From the NCBI RefSeq assembly GCF_000265385.1, contig NC_018013.1, positions 1,329,001 through 1,393,000 on the forward strand: 64,000 bases of DNA, written 5' to 3'. Each line of letters begins with the position of its first letter. Position 1 is the first letter of the stretch. This DNA is from Aequorivita sublithincola DSM 14238. GTDB lineage: Bacteria > Bacteroidota > Bacteroidia > Flavobacteriales > Flavobacteriaceae. This document shows, piece by piece, positions 7,327 to 17,075 of the stretch. The notes under the pieces are model-generated. The model was not told the DNA's origin. It worked only from the letters and a program-made list of their open reading frames with translations, and made no database searches. The position numbers were made by a program, and so were the translations under genes.

Positions 7327-9195
7327 ATGGTAGAACTTGCAGGAATTATAATTTTAGGAATTTTGGCCCAATGGGTCGCGTGGAAGTTTAAAATACCTGC
7401 TATTCTCCCTTTAATTTTGATTGGTCTTCTGGTTGGTCCGCTTTCCACATTTATGTCTGAAGATGGAAACCAATGGTTACAGCCAATTTGGAATGGTGAG
7501 AAGGGACTTTTTCCAGGTCAAAACCTTTTCTACTTTGTATCGTTGGCGGTGGGAATTATCCTTTTTGAAGGAGGACTAACACTAAAGCGTGGTGAAATTT
7601 CAAAAGTTGGTTCTGTAATCGGGAAGCTAATAAGTATTGGTGCTGCCATTACATTTATTGGTGCAGGTATCGCTGCCTATTATATTTTTGGTCTTAGCTG
7701 GCGTATCTCTTTTCTCTTTTCGGCATTAATAATTGTTACGGGGCCTACTGTAATTACACCTATTTTACGAAATATTCCGCTTAAAAAAGATGTTGCTGCG
7801 GTCCTTCGTTGGGAAGGAATTCTCATTGACCCAATTGGCGCACTTGTAGCCGTCCTTGTTTATGAATTTATAAGTGTTGAAGGCGATTCAGGCTATACAA
7901 AACAGGCACTTTTAGATTTTGGAAAAATTATTTTAATAGGAATGGCTTTCGGTATTTCTGCAGGATATGCGCTTTATTTTTCTATAAAAAAGAAACTTGT
8001 GCCGCATTATTTATCAAACGTGGTTTCACTTTCTATGGTAATGGCGGTTTTTGTAATTAGTGATCTTTTTGCGCACGAATCTGGTCTTTTGGCAGTAGTT
8101 GTTATGGGTATGTTTCTTGGAAATAGTGATTTACCAAGCCTTAAGGAGCTTCTTTATTTTAAGGAATCGCTCAGCGTTTTGCTGGTTTCCATACTTTTTA
8201 TATTACTTGCGGCAAACATAAGTGTAGAAGATCTTTTGCTGGTTTATAACTGGAAAACTGCAATTTTGTTAGCTATAGTGATATTTGTGCTCCGACCATT
8301 AACGGTCTTTGCGAGCACGACAGGCTCTTCGCTCAAAACAAATGAAAAACTCTTTATCAGTTGGGTTGGACCTCGTGGGATAGTTGCGGCTGGTATTTCT
8401 TCACTTTTTGGAACTCAGTTGGTTTCAAAGGGAGTTGTTGGGGCGGAATATATTACTCCTTTGGTTTTTGCTGTTGTTTTGGTTACCGTAATTTTAAATG
8501 CCACAACGGCAAGGCTTATGGCAGGTTGGCTGGGTGTTTATCTGAAGAAATCTGAAGGTATAATTATGGTTGGTGCATCAAAAGTATCTCGATTGATTGC
8601 TACTTATTTACATAAAAATAATCGTCACGTTGTTTTAGTAGATTCTAACCAATTAAACATTAATCGAGCCAAGGAATTGGGTCTGGAAGCTTTTACAGCA
8701 AACATATATGCAGACGAACTAACGGACAACATTGAACTAAATGATGTGGGTTACCTTTTAGCTATGACTGGAAGTGACGAAATAAACAAGCAAGCCATAA
8801 ACCGCTTTGGAAATATTTTTGGAGAAAATGGAACGTTCCGTTTGATGACTTCGGAAGAAATGCGACAACGCCAAAACCTTTCAGCCAAAGAATTATTTTC
8901 ATACACCCACGATTACACACGTTTTACTCAAGTTGCACAAGATTTCCCATCAATACAAGAAATTCCCGTTGGAAACCACAATCAGTTTTTGCGTGTGCTG
9001 AATATTATTGGCGAAAACGAAAACGCCATACCACTATTCTTAAAACGTCCTGACGGATTTTTAGACCTTATTACCGCACCAGCAGAAATAGAAGTAGAAA
9101 CAGGCAGCAGTTTGGTCTATCTGGGGAAACCAATGGATTTTGAAGATGTTGTGAACGCAACCCGAACCGAAAATGAAGGAAAAACCCAAAAATAA
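7327..9195 (+). CDS. Monovalent cation/proton antiporter with TrkA-N domain
   Basis: 622 residues. The first roughly 400 form the multi-helix CPA-type antiporter domain (VELAGIIILGILAQWVAW, GGLTLKRGEI, FLGNSDLPSLKELLYFKESL, WVGPRGIVAAGISSLFG). The rest is a cytoplasmic Rossmann-like TrkA-N/RCK domain (IIMVGASKVSRLIATYL, then VVLVDSNQLNINRAKELG) that probably senses nucleotide or ligand state. It exchanges Na+ or K+ for H+ at the inner membrane; the ion is not evident. It is divergent from the MBL hydrolase with a gap of about 140 bp. Confidence 0.9.
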   Translation: MVELAGIIILGILAQWVAWKFKIPAILPLILIGLLVGPLSTFMSEDGNQWLQPIWNGEKGLFPGQNLFYFVSLAVGIILFEGGLTLKRGEISKVGSVIGKLISIGAAITFIGAGIAAYYIFGLSWRISFLFSALIIVTGPTVITPILRNIPLKKDVAAVLRWEGILIDPIGALVAVLVYEFISVEGDSGYTKQALLDFGKIILIGMAFGISAGYALYFSIKKKLVPHYLSNVVSLSMVMAVFVISDLFAHESGLLAVVVMGMFLGNSDLPSLKELLYFKESLSVLLVSILFILLAANISVEDLLLVYNWKTAILLAIVIFVLRPLTVFASTTGSSLKTNEKLFISWVGPRGIVAAGISSLFGTQLVSKGVVGAEYITPLVFAVVLVTVILNATTARLMAGWLGVYLKKSEGIIMVGASKVSRLIATYLHKNNRHVVLVDSNQLNINRAKELGLEAFTANIYADELTDNIELNDVGYLLAMTGSDEINKQAINRFGNIFGENGTFRLMTSEEMRQRQNLSAKELFSYTHDYTRFTQVAQDFPSIQEIPVGNHNQFLRVLNIIGENENAIPLFLKRPDGFLDLITAPAEIEVETGSSLVYLGKPMDFEDVVNATRTENEGKTQK

Positions 9196-9231
9196 TTTTG
9201 GTATAAATCCGTTCTTATTAAAACTTTTTTG

Positions 9232-9459
9232 ATGAAGAAGATTTCAATCATAATTGCATTAGTTTGTGGCTTGTCAATTATTTCCTGCAAAAAGGATGAT
9301 GGTATTAGTTGCACTACTTGTTCATCCCTAGAAACCGCTAGCTTTCAAGTTTGTGAGGAACGTGATGGTAATGCCTCTGTTGGTGGTCAGAACACTGGAA
9401 CGCCTTATAATGTTTACGTTTCTGGATTGGAAGCGGCTGGAGCTAGTTGTGGGAATTAG
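9232..9459 (+). CDS. Small cysteine-containing lipoprotein, function unknown
   Basis: 75-residue predicted lipoprotein: MKKISIIIALVCGLSIISC with the lipobox Cys at 19, followed by a short mature region with five further cysteines, including an SCTTCSS motif. The ATG at 9232 is the start; a TTG lies just upstream. No family is recognised. It lies 36 bp after the antiporter gene and may share its transcript. Confidence 0.65.
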   Translation: MKKISIIIALVCGLSIISCKKDDGISCTTCSSLETASFQVCEERDGNASVGGQNTGTPYNVYVSGLEAAGASCGN

Positions 9460-9559
9460 ATAATTTTAAAAATTTATACCACGCTTTCACGAATGTTAAT
9501 CAAACCAATTAGTTTTTTTGAATAATAAGATACCTCATAGTTTTTTAAAAATAATCTTT

Positions 9560-10231
9560 ATGAATAAACATGTAATTCTAATTCTCTTATTTTTCATTTC
9601 ATTTAGCTTTAATGCTCAAGAAAATACCAGTATAGAAAATAGAAGAGGACAACTTTTTTTTAAAGTTGGTAGTGATTATAGAATTACACCTATTTATAAT
9701 GGAAATAAACCGAAAGACAATACGCTTCGTACGAACATAGACAGTCAAAGTAGTGGTGCAGCTTTTTTTTACGGTGTTGAGTTCTTTCCTGGAAAAAATT
9801 GGAGTTTAAATTTCAACCATTCTTTTCACTACACACTGTTTTATTTAGAAACATTTAATGGAGATCCAGATGATCTTGGAGGAGAAGCCTCGGTAAATCA
9901 ATTATTTTATGATTTTCACTTCTATGTAAATTATTATATTAAGATATTTAAAGAATCTGAAGTGTTTGTTAGGGTTGGTAAATCTATGTTCAATAGAAAC
10001 TCTAATTATACTACAAACGAAGCCATATATGATGATAATGGAAATTTTGTAATAGGAATCTCAAGTCAGGGTAATTTTAATTTTTCTCCATACAATTTGG
10101 GTTTAGGATATAAAAAAGATAGGGTAGAAGTATTGTTGGGTATTTATTCAACATCAAACACACAATATTTGGTAAGTGAATCCTTTATTATTCCTTATTT
10201 TAACTTAGCCTACACAATTGGCAAAATGTAA
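9560..10231 (+). CDS. Predicted outer-membrane beta-barrel protein
   Basis: 223-residue secreted protein with a signal peptide (MNKHVILILLFFISFSFNAQ). The mature part alternates aromatic and polar residues in strand-like segments and ends in a hydrophobic strand (SFIIPYFNLAYTIGKM), as expected of a small beta-barrel. The ATG at 9560 is preferred over an upstream TTG because the signal peptide starts there. It converges with lepA, with only 9 bp between the stops and no visible terminator. The specific function is unknown. Confidence 0.65.
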   Translation: MNKHVILILLFFISFSFNAQENTSIENRRGQLFFKVGSDYRITPIYNGNKPKDNTLRTNIDSQSSGAAFFYGVEFFPGKNWSLNFNHSFHYTLFYLETFNGDPDDLGGEASVNQLFYDFHFYVNYYIKIFKESEVFVRVGKSMFNRNSNYTTNEAIYDDNGNFVIGISSQGNFNFSPYNLGLGYKKDRVEVLLGIYSTSNTQYLVSESFIIPYFNLAYTIGKM

Positions 10232-10240
10232 ATATCCCGC

Positions 10241-12037
10241 CTAATCATTCAACTTAAGCACCGCCATAAAAGCTTCTTGCGGAATCTCCACGTTACCTAC
10301 TTGGCGCATACGTTTCTTTCCTTTTTTCTGCTTTTCTAGAAGTTTTCGTTTACGTGAAATATCACCTCCGTAACATTTTGCGGTAACGTCTTTTCTTAAG
10401 GCTTTTACGGTTTCACGCGCAATTATTTTGGCACCTATTGCTGCTTGGATCGGAATATCAAATTGTTGGCGGGGAATAAGCTTGTGCAGTTTTTCGCAGA
10501 TTCTTTTACCAATATCATACGCATTATCTCGGTGAAGCAAAGCAGAAAGCGCATCCACGATATTTCCGTTTAGAAGCATATCAACTTTTACAAGGTGCGA
10601 CTGTCGCATCCCGATGGGTGAATAATCAAAGGAAGCATATCCTTTTGAAACAGTTTTCAATCTATCATAAAAGTCGAAAACAATTTCTGCCAAAGGCATA
10701 TCGAAAGTAAGTTCAACTCTTTCCGTAGTTAAATATGTTTGATTGGTAATTTCGCCTCTTTTTTCAATACAAAGAGACATAATGGAACCAACATAATCAG
10801 ACTTTGTAATGATTGTGGCTTTAATATAAGGCTCCTCAACACGGTTTAATTTTGAAGGATCTGGTAAATCTGATGGATTGTTTACCAAAATAGGCACTTC
10901 TGGATCTTTATTGGAAAAAGCGTGGTAGGAAACGTTTGGAACGGTGGTAATTACCGTCATATCAAATTCCCGCTCAAGTCTTTCCTGAATAATTTCAAGG
11001 TGAAGCATTCCCAAAAATCCACAACGGAAACCAAAACCCAGTGCCATAGAACTTTCTGGAGTGAAAACCAGAGAAGCATCATTTAACTGAAGTTTTTCCA
11101 TCGAGTTTCGCAGCTCTTCATAATCTTCGGTATCAACAGGATAAATTCCAGCAAAAACCATTGGTTTTACGTCTTCAAAACCTTCAATCATATTGACTGT
11201 TGGGCTTTTTGCGTCTGTTATAGTATCACCTACCTTTACTTCTTTGGCTTCTTTTATTCCGGTGATTAAATACCCTACATCACCAGTTTTTATAACTTCT
11301 CTCGGAAATTGTTTTAACCTCAAAGTTCCTACTTCATCTGCGAAATAGTTTTTACCAGTAGCCATAAATTGGATTTGCTGTCCTTTTCGTATTTCGCCAT
11401 TAAGAACCCTAAAATAAGTTTCAACTCCGCGGAAAGGGTTGTAAACAGAATCAAAGATTAAAGCTTGTAACGATTCGTCTGGATTGCCTTTGGGCGGAGG
11501 GATACGTTCAATAATAGCACTCAATATTTCATCAATACCAATACCTGTTTTGGCACTTGCAGGAATTACTTCTTCAGCTTTACAGCCTAGTAGATCCACA
11601 ATATCATCGGTAACTTCTTCAACATTTGCTGAAGGAAGATCTACTTTGTTTAGTACTGGAATTATTTCCAGATCGTTTTCCAAAGCCAAATAAAGGTTGG
11701 AAATGGTCTGCGCCTGAATACTTTGTGCAGCATCTACGATTAGCAACGCACCTTCACAAGCCGCGATGGAACGGGAAACTTCATAAGAAAAATCTACGTG
11801 GCCAGGAGTGTCAATTAGGTTTAGGATATAATTTTCGCCCTTGTAAACATATTCCATTTGTATGGCGTGGCTCTTAATAGTGATGCCACGTTCGCGCTCC
11901 AAATCCATTGTGTCCAAAAGCTGCGCTTGCTTTTCTCTGTCGGTAACAGTTCCTGTGGCGTCCAACAGACGATCTGCCAAGGTACTTTTTCCGTGGTCAA
12001 TGTGAGCTATAATACAAAAATTGCGAATGTTCTTCAT
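10241..12037 (-). CDS. lepA: Elongation factor 4 (ribosomal back-translocase LepA)
   Basis: 598 residues, the usual length for LepA. It is a translational GTPase with the P-loop [14 protein letters not shown], switch region [12 protein letters not shown]3 [12 protein letters not shown] and G4 NKVDLPSA. The LepA-specific C-terminal domain carries [18 protein letters not shown] and ends [12 protein letters not shown]. It binds the 70S ribosome and promotes back-translocation or remodelling of stalled elongation complexes. It is transcribed alone, with a TAnnTTTG box at 12067-12074. Confidence 0.98.
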   Translation of the reverse strand: MKNIRNFCIIAHIDHGKSTLADRLLDATGTVTDREKQAQLLDTMDLERERGITIKSHAIQMEYVYKGENYILNLIDTPGHVDFSYEVSRSIAACEGALLIVDAAQSIQAQTISNLYLALENDLEIIPVLNKVDLPSANVEEVTDDIVDLLGCKAEEVIPASAKTGIGIDEILSAIIERIPPPKGNPDESLQALIFDSVYNPFRGVETYFRVLNGEIRKGQQIQFMATGKNYFADEVGTLRLKQFPREVIKTGDVGYLITGIKEAKEVKVGDTITDAKSPTVNMIEGFEDVKPMVFAGIYPVDTEDYEELRNSMEKLQLNDASLVFTPESSMALGFGFRCGFLGMLHLEIIQERLEREFDMTVITTVPNVSYHAFSNKDPEVPILVNNPSDLPDPSKLNRVEEPYIKATIITKSDYVGSIMSLCIEKRGEITNQTYLTTERVELTFDMPLAEIVFDFYDRLKTVSKGYASFDYSPIGMRQSHLVKVDMLLNGNIVDALSALLHRDNAYDIGKRICEKLHKLIPRQQFDIPIQAAIGAKIIARETVKALRKDVTAKCYGGDISRKRKLLEKQKKGKKRMRQVGNVEIPQEAFMAVLKLND

Positions 12038-12066
12038 AAATTCTTCCTTCTTCGTGCTAGAACTTG

Positions 12067-12074
12067 CAAATATA
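12067..12074 (-). promoter_or_regulatory. Candidate -7 box for lepA
   Basis: The minus strand reads TATATTTG, matching the Bacteroidetes -7 consensus TAnnTTTG, about 30 nt upstream of the lepA ATG. No clear -33 TTTG is seen at the expected distance. Confidence 0.4.
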
Positions 12075-12183
12075 TATTAAAAGAGTGATTAATAAGGTAC
12101 GATTTTTCAGCGTAAATTATTGTATTTAATGGCTTTCGGGAATGCTGATGCCTTCAAAAAACAAATGATGAAAAGATATTTAC

Positions 12184-12191
12184 TACTTTTG
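12184..12191 (+). promoter_or_regulatory. Candidate -7 box for dusB
   Basis: TACTTTTG matches TAnnTTTG, 19 nt upstream of the TTG start of dusB. The -33 element is not convincing. Confidence 0.35.
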
Positions 12192-12210
12192 CAGTCTCAA
12201 ACAAAAAAAA

Positions 12211-13203
12211 TTGCCAAAAATAGGAAACATACAACTGCCAGACTTTCCATTGTTGCTCGCTCCAATGGAAGACGTTAGCGACCCGCCATTCCGCGCACTT
12301 TGCAAAGAACAGGGAGCTGATGTGGTTTTTACTGAATTTATCTCTTCTGAAGGGCTAATTCGCGATGCTGCAAAAAGCGTGATGAAGCTTGATATTTATG
12401 AAAAAGAACGTCCTGTAGGAATCCAGATTTTTGGCGCGGTTCTAGAATCTATGCTTCGCAGTGTTGAAATTGTTGAAGCCAGCGGTCCAGATATGATTGA
12501 TATCAACTTTGGTTGTCCGGTGAAAAAAGTAGTTTCAAAAGGTGCTGGAGCAGGAATTCTGAAAGATATTGATTTAATGGTAAGTCTCACCGAAGCAATG
12601 GTAAAGCATACTAAACTTCCAATTACAGTGAAAACACGTTTGGGTTGGGATCACGATTCTATAAAAATTATGGAAGTTGCTGAACGTTTGCAAGATGTAG
12701 GTTGCCAAGCGCTTTCTATTCACGGTCGTACGCGAGCACAGATGTATAAAGGCGATGCGGACTGGAAGCCCATTGCAGATGTAAAAAACAATCCGCGAAT
12801 GCACATTCCTATCTTTGGAAATGGTGATGTTGATACGCCCGAAAAAGCGATGGAAATGCGTGATAAATACGGACTTGACGGCGCAATGATAGGCCGTGCC
12901 AGTATTGGTTATCCGTGGTTTTTTAAGGAAGTGAAACACTATTTTAAAACTGGCGAACAATTACCGCCACCAACAATGGCTGAACGTGTTTATGCCGCCA
13001 AACGCCACCTGCAAATGGCGATTGATTGGAAAGGTGAAACTTTAGGCGTTTTTGAAACCCGCCGCCATTATACAAACTATTTTAAAGGAATTCCAAACTT
13101 CAAGGAATACCGAATGAAAATGGTAACTAGCGATGATTCTACATCTGTTTTTGAAGCTTTTGATGAGGTTTTGGAGATTTTTGGTGATTATGAGTTTGCT
13201 TAA
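12211..13203 (+). CDS. dusB: tRNA-dihydrouridine synthase B
   Basis: 330-residue FMN-dependent enzyme that reduces uridine to dihydrouridine in tRNA D-loops. Conserved features are LLAPMEDVSDPPFRALC, INFGCPVKKVVSKGAGAG (with the catalytic Cys), KTRLGWDHDSI, SIHGRTRAQMYKG and AMIGRASIGYPWFF. The start is TTG at 12211. The frame is closed by a TGA at 12169-12171 and contains no ATG before the conserved PKIGNIQLPDFPLLLAPM N-terminus, so a non-ATG start is required. It is divergent from lepA. Confidence 0.95.
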   Translation: MPKIGNIQLPDFPLLLAPMEDVSDPPFRALCKEQGADVVFTEFISSEGLIRDAAKSVMKLDIYEKERPVGIQIFGAVLESMLRSVEIVEASGPDMIDINFGCPVKKVVSKGAGAGILKDIDLMVSLTEAMVKHTKLPITVKTRLGWDHDSIKIMEVAERLQDVGCQALSIHGRTRAQMYKGDADWKPIADVKNNPRMHIPIFGNGDVDTPEKAMEMRDKYGLDGAMIGRASIGYPWFFKEVKHYFKTGEQLPPPTMAERVYAAKRHLQMAIDWKGETLGVFETRRHYTNYFKGIPNFKEYRMKMVTSDDSTSVFEAFDEVLEIFGDYEFA

Positions 13204-13215
13204 CTCACGGTTTTT

Positions 13216-13319
13216 TTAACCACAGAGAACACTAAGTTTTACACAAAGTTTACAAAGGAATCTGTTAGAAGTAATTCTCTGCGTTTTCTGCGCCTTCCCT
13301 TTGTGAACTTTGTGGTTAA
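13216..13319. repeat. Dispersed intergenic repeat, family A (CACAGAG type)
   Basis: An imperfect long inverted repeat. The left arm starts TTAACCACAGAGAACACTAA and the right arm ends CTTTGTGAACTTTGTGGTTAA. It fills most of the 278-bp gap between dusB and the flavoprotein gene. Related copies are at 14170, 46017, 48105 and 53282. Confidence 0.65.
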
Positions 13320-13481
13320 AAATTCGGCATAATGAAGAGAAAACCTAATTCCAAATCTTTTCTAAAAAGCAATTAGTTATAAAGATACATTCCTCTGGGA
13401 TTTACACTTCATTTTCTGAATCATACCTTTAAAAGTGTCTATGCTGAAAGATGGGTTATCTTAAAAATCCTTTTTACCTTT

Positions 13482-14156
13482 ATGCCTAAAATTATTGCAA
13501 TGCAAAGGCTCAAAATACTCAGCACCCATTTTATAACTCACGATGTAAAGCGCTTTGTTTTAGAAAAGCCTGAGAATTTTGAATACACTCCAGGGCAATC
13601 TGCTAACATATCCATCAATTTACCTGGTTGGGAGGAGAAAATTAGACCTTATAGCTTCACGTCGTTGCCGGATTGGGATTACTTAGAATTTATCGTCAAA
13701 ATCTACGACGACCAAAATGGCGTGAGTTCACAATTGGGCAAACTTAATGTGGGAGAGGAATTATTATTGCACGATGTTTTTGGAACAATAAAGTTTAAAG
13801 GGCCAGGAGTATTTATAGCTGGCGGTACGGGTATCACTCCGTTTATCGCAATTTTTAGAGCGCTTTTTTACAGTGGAAACCTGCGGGAAGTTGCGCTTTT
13901 GTATTCAAATAAAAGTAAGGAAGACATTATTTTACACGATGATTTGACAAAAATGTTGGGACCAGCCTATAAGAACGTTTTTACAAGAGAAGGAGTAATT
14001 GGTTTTCGAGAACGGAGAATTGATCGCAAATTTCTTATTGATAACATTGGCGATTTTAACTTCCGCTTTTATGTGTGCGGCCCAAAAAAATTTACAGAAG
14101 ATGTTTGCGAAGCTTTAATAAGTCTGGGAGCAAAACCTGAATATTTGATTGTTTAA
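13482..14156 (+). CDS. Ferredoxin-NADP reductase-like FAD-binding oxidoreductase
   Basis: 224-residue flavoprotein of the FNR fold. The FAD-binding RxYS motif appears as IRPYSFTSLPDWD, and the NAD(P)-binding glycine motif as FIAGGTGITPFIAIFRAL, followed by LLYSNKSKEDII and FYVCGPKKF. There is no [2Fe-2S] domain, so electrons must pass to a separate partner that is not encoded nearby. An in-frame ATG at 13500 (MQRLKILSTHF) is an equally possible start. The partner and physiological role are unknown. Confidence 0.82.
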   Translation: MPKIIAMQRLKILSTHFITHDVKRFVLEKPENFEYTPGQSANISINLPGWEEKIRPYSFTSLPDWDYLEFIVKIYDDQNGVSSQLGKLNVGEELLLHDVFGTIKFKGPGVFIAGGTGITPFIAIFRALFYSGNLREVALLYSNKSKEDIILHDDLTKMLGPAYKNVFTREGVIGFRERRIDRKFLIDNIGDFNFRFYVCGPKKFTEDVCEALISLGAKPEYLIV

Positions 14157-14169
14157 TAAAGAAATTATT

Positions 14170-14213
14170 CTCTGCGCCCTCTGTGCCTACCTACTTTGTG
14201 GCCTCTGTGGTTA
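14170..14213. repeat. Dispersed intergenic repeat, family A (single arm)
   Basis: CTCTGCGCCCTCTGTGCC, then CTTTGTGGCCTCTGTGGTTAA. It matches one arm of the family A repeats, without an obvious second arm, in the gap after the flavoprotein gene. Confidence 0.55.
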
Positions 14214-14238
14214 AAATTCCCATTAAGCAAGAAATTTC

Positions 14239-15444
14239 CTAATTCAAAAGCTTTTCCCTAACTCTGCTCGAAGCAATTTTTGATGCGATAATACCCAAAA
14301 CGCTTATCGTTACAAAAACTATTACTATGTTGATGAGTTTTAGTTTTACAGGATAAGGTAGCGTACTTGTTATGGCAACGAATTCATATTTAAGTTGCGC
14401 TAGGACGGCTAGAATTCCTAATATTATTCCTAATAAACCTCCAAGCACTGACATTAAAGTTCCTTGAAGAAAGAAGATACGACGTATTTCTTTCAGTGAA
14501 GCACCCATATTATAAAGGGTTTTTATGTTTTTCCGCTTGTCCAAAATCATCATTATTATGGAACCAATCACATTGAAAAGCGCGATTATCAATACAAGTG
14601 TGAAAATTAAATAGACAGCAATGTTTTCAGTATTCAGCATTTTATAAAGGGCGTCGTTTTGCTGAATTCTGTTTTTAATAATAATTCCAGAAGGGAAAAT
14701 TTTATTGATTTCACTCCGTACTTTTTCTTCGGAAGTGTTTGGCAACAATTTCATTTCAATGGAAGAAACCTTTGTACTGTCTAACGAAAGTAGGTTTCTG
14801 GCGAATGCAATATCTGAAAAAACATACTTCGCATCTAAATCCTCATTAACTTGATAGACACCGGAAACTATTACGTTTTCTTTATTGAAAGCATCGGAAG
14901 GATCAAGCGCATTGAGTTGTCCTGTTCCTGGTTTTGGAACATAAATTTCCAACAAATCTGCATAATCATTCATCCCTAAAGATAACTTTGCATTGGTAGA
15001 AAGACCTGTAACTACTTGATGTTCATTAGGCACAAGCCACTCGCCCACATACATAATACTGTCTAGCTGCGTTACTTTTCCGTAAAGCGAATCCACGCCT
15101 TTTATGTAGGCAATTTGGTTTTTTCCTTTATAATGCAGAAAAATACGTTCCTCAATTATTTCAGAAAAGTTTTCAATGCCTTCACTGTTTTTTAATTGTG
15201 TTCTTTGTGCTTCGGAAAAAGTGATTATTTTGCCACTTTCAGGAATTATTTTTAGGTCGCTATCAAATTCATTTGTAAACTGAAGACTGAAATCTTTCAA
15301 ACCAGAAAATCCGGAAAGCACTATAAACAAAGACATTGCGCCTACAACCACACCCGCTGCCGCAATACCCGTAATGATATTGATGGCATTGTTGCTACTT
15401 TTTGAAAACAAATAGCGCTTGGCGATGTAGAGCGAAAAATTCAA
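14239..15444 (-). CDS. FtsX/LolC-LolE family ABC transporter permease
   Basis: 401-residue inner-membrane protein with the MacB/FtsX layout. One N-terminal helix (INIITGIAAAGVVVGAMSLF) is followed by a periplasmic domain of about 230 residues and then three C-terminal helices (YLIFTLVLIIALFNVIGSII; GTLMSVLGGLLGIILGILAV; IVIVFVTISVLGIIASKIA). This layout fits the permease of the lipoprotein-release system, which works with a LolD-type ATPase that is not encoded here. It follows rbfA with a single base between stop and start, so the two are co-transcribed. LolE versus another FtsX-like exporter cannot be decided. Confidence 0.82.
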   Translation of the reverse strand: MNFSLYIAKRYLFSKSSNNAINIITGIAAAGVVVGAMSLFIVLSGFSGLKDFSLQFTNEFDSDLKIIPESGKIITFSEAQRTQLKNSEGIENFSEIIEERIFLHYKGKNQIAYIKGVDSLYGKVTQLDSIMYVGEWLVPNEHQVVTGLSTNAKLSLGMNDYADLLEIYVPKPGTGQLNALDPSDAFNKENVIVSGVYQVNEDLDAKYVFSDIAFARNLLSLDSTKVSSIEMKLLPNTSEEKVRSEINKIFPSGIIIKNRIQQNDALYKMLNTENIAVYLIFTLVLIIALFNVIGSIIMMILDKRKNIKTLYNMGASLKEIRRIFFLQGTLMSVLGGLLGIILGILAVLAQLKYEFVAITSTLPYPVKLKLINIVIVFVTISVLGIIASKIASSRVREKLLN

Positions 15445-15445
15445 G

Positions 15446-15841
15446 TTATGATTTTTTTCTATTCGGAAGCAAATCTGGGTTTTTCAATGGGTTGTCTTCC
15501 CCTTTTACGGCTTTGTCTATTTTTTCAATGTATTCAAGCGAATCATCATTATAAAAAGTAAGATCTGGCATTTTACGAAGTTGGTGCTTGGTAAGTTGTG
15601 CAATTTGATGCTTTATGTTTGGCTTAAGCTTGTTGAGTTCCTTCACAATCGCCACGGCTTTATCTGAAGGGAAAACGCTCACGTAAACTTTCGCAATGGA
15701 AAGGTCTGTGGTAACGCCCACTTTACTCACTGAAATAATAATGCCCATTTGTCCTGCTTCGCGAAGCATATTTTGAAGTACGCTTGCAAGGTCTTGTTGC
15801 AACACGCCAGCTATCTTTTTTTGTCTGTTAGTTTCTTCCAT
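15446..15841 (-). CDS. rbfA: 30S ribosome-binding factor A
   Basis: 131-residue KH-fold maturation factor for the 30S subunit (16S rRNA 5' helix). Family features: RQKKIAGVLQQDLASVLQNM at the N-terminus, a VSKVGVTTDLSIAKVYVSVF strand and TKHQLRKMPDLTFYNDDS with the conserved RxxPxLxF. The ATG at 15839-15841 (MEETNRQKK) is chosen over an upstream in-frame codon at 15859. It is the first gene of a two-gene unit with the FtsX-like permease. Confidence 0.94.
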   Translation of the reverse strand: MEETNRQKKIAGVLQQDLASVLQNMLREAGQMGIIISVSKVGVTTDLSIAKVYVSVFPSDKAVAIVKELNKLKPNIKHQIAQLTKHQLRKMPDLTFYNDDSLEYIEKIDKAVKGEDNPLKNPDLLPNRKKS

Positions 15842-15927
15842 ATTGCAAAAATAGAACATAAAACCGTAGCGAATGGTATTGGAGATGCAAGCTTGTTTAA
15901 ATTCAGTTGAATTGGTGGGTGGATTTG

Positions 15928-15951
15928 ACCACGAATGGCACGAATTTACGC
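15928..15951. repeat. Dispersed intergenic repeat, family B (single arm)
   Basis: CCACGAATGGCACGAATTTACG resembles one arm of the family B palindromes at 31063 and 57813. It lies in the roughly 270-bp gap upstream of the NAD(P)-binding protein. Confidence 0.45.
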
Positions 15952-16019
15952 TAATTTTTTACGGATGGGGTTGTTTTGAATTTCACTAATCTCACTGACC
16001 TTTGATCAGTTTTCAAGAC

Positions 16020-16051
16020 TTGGTTTAAGGCTTTTATAATCTCTATCTTTG
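16020..16051 (+). promoter_or_regulatory. Candidate promoter for the NAD(P)-binding protein gene
   Basis: TTG at 16020-16022 and TATCTTTG at 16044-16051, separated by 21 bp. These match the Bacteroidetes -33/-7 arrangement, about 60 nt before the ATG. Confidence 0.5.
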
Positions 16052-16112
16052 CGCTAAGTATTAGCTTCGTTCTATAAATTCTTCAATCTTTTAAACTAAA
16101 TAATCTGCAATT

Positions 16113-16919
16113 ATGAAAAAAACAGTTTCCATTGCTGGACTAGGATGGCTTGGGCAACCTTTTGCCAATCGGTTGTCTATGTTGGGCTTCACAGTAAAAG
16201 GTTCGGTAACGAGTGTGGAAAAGGCCACATTATTTCAGAAGAATGGGTTTGATGCATTTCCTTTAGAAATTACTGAGAGCGGCGTTCAAGGCGAAGTAAA
16301 AGCCTTTTTAAAGGATACGGATTGTTTGATTATAATGATTCCACCAGGTTTAAGACGAAATACCGGTGCAGACTATGTGCTGAAAATGATTCATTTTTTG
16401 GAAGCCATAAAAGAAGCAAAGGTGCGAAAAGTGATTTTGGTTAGCAGCACTTCGGTTTATGATGATTCGCAAGGAAATGTGACCGAAAAAGACGAACCCA
16501 ATCCGCAGACAATTGCAGGAAAACAATTGCGGCAAGTGGAGGAACTTTTCATCAATTCTGAAGAATTACAAACTACCGTTGTACGTTTTGGTGGATTAAT
16601 TGGTGGAAGCCGACAGCCAGCAAAATACTTGGCTGGACGAAAAGATTTGGCAGATGGCAACGCGCCAGTAAATTTGATTCACCGTGATGATTGTATTAAT
16701 ATTCTGACTAAAATTTTAATGAAGGATGCTTTCGGAACCATTTTTAATGCTGTAAACCCACATCATCCCAAGAAGTCGGATTATTACATTTCAAAAGCAA
16801 AGGAGCTTGGTTTGGAGCCGCCAGCTTTTGCTGAAAACGTTTCAGATGAAATATTTAAACAGGTGGATTCTGTGTATTTGAAATCTGTTTTAGATTATTC
16901 ATTTAAAGTTTCTATTTAG
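16113..16919 (+). CDS. NAD(P)-binding epimerase/dehydratase-like protein (YeeZ-like)
   Basis: 268-residue Rossmann-fold protein. The nucleotide-binding motif is VSIAGLGWLGQPFANRL. Further SDR-like blocks are LIIMIPPGLRRN, KVILVSSTSVYDD and TVVRFGGLIGGSRQPAKY, followed by VNLIHRDDC. The usual YxxxK pair is not apparent, so catalysis is uncertain; the family includes uncharacterised YeeZ-type proteins. The gene ends in TAG at 16917-16919. The same frame then stays open for 52 codons through a 21-bp tandem repeat to a TAA at 17076-17078. Confidence 0.78.
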   Translation: MKKTVSIAGLGWLGQPFANRLSMLGFTVKGSVTSVEKATLFQKNGFDAFPLEITESGVQGEVKAFLKDTDCLIIMIPPGLRRNTGADYVLKMIHFLEAIKEAKVRKVILVSSTSVYDDSQGNVTEKDEPNPQTIAGKQLRQVEELFINSEELQTTVVRFGGLIGGSRQPAKYLAGRKDLADGNAPVNLIHRDDCINILTKILMKDAFGTIFNAVNPHHPKKSDYYISKAKELGLEPPAFAENVSDEIFKQVDSVYLKSVLDYSFKVSI

Positions 16920-16949
16920 ACAAAAGGCCGTGCAGATGATACACTAGGC

Positions 16950-17075
16950 ATTGCGGGAGTTGCATTGGTCAATGCAGGAAGTGAAAAGGTCAATGCACGA
17001 GATGAAATGATCAATGCAAGGAATGAAATGATCAATGCAAGAAGTGAAATGATCAATGCAAGAAATGAAGCTCCT
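16950..17075 (+). repeat. 21-bp tandem repeat, six units, in frame after a stop codon
   Basis: Six consecutive 21-bp units (16950, 16971, 16992, 17013, 17034, 17055), each translating to a heptad such as NARSEMI or NARNEMI. A possible decayed seventh unit is at 16929. They are in the reading frame of the upstream gene after its TAG, and the frame ends in TAA immediately after the last unit. A terminator follows. Confidence 0.85.

Noticed and set aside
16950..17075. 21-bp repeats as a CRISPR or iteron origin
   Set aside because: There are no spacers and no initiator gene nearby. The period is a multiple of three, in the frame of the upstream gene.
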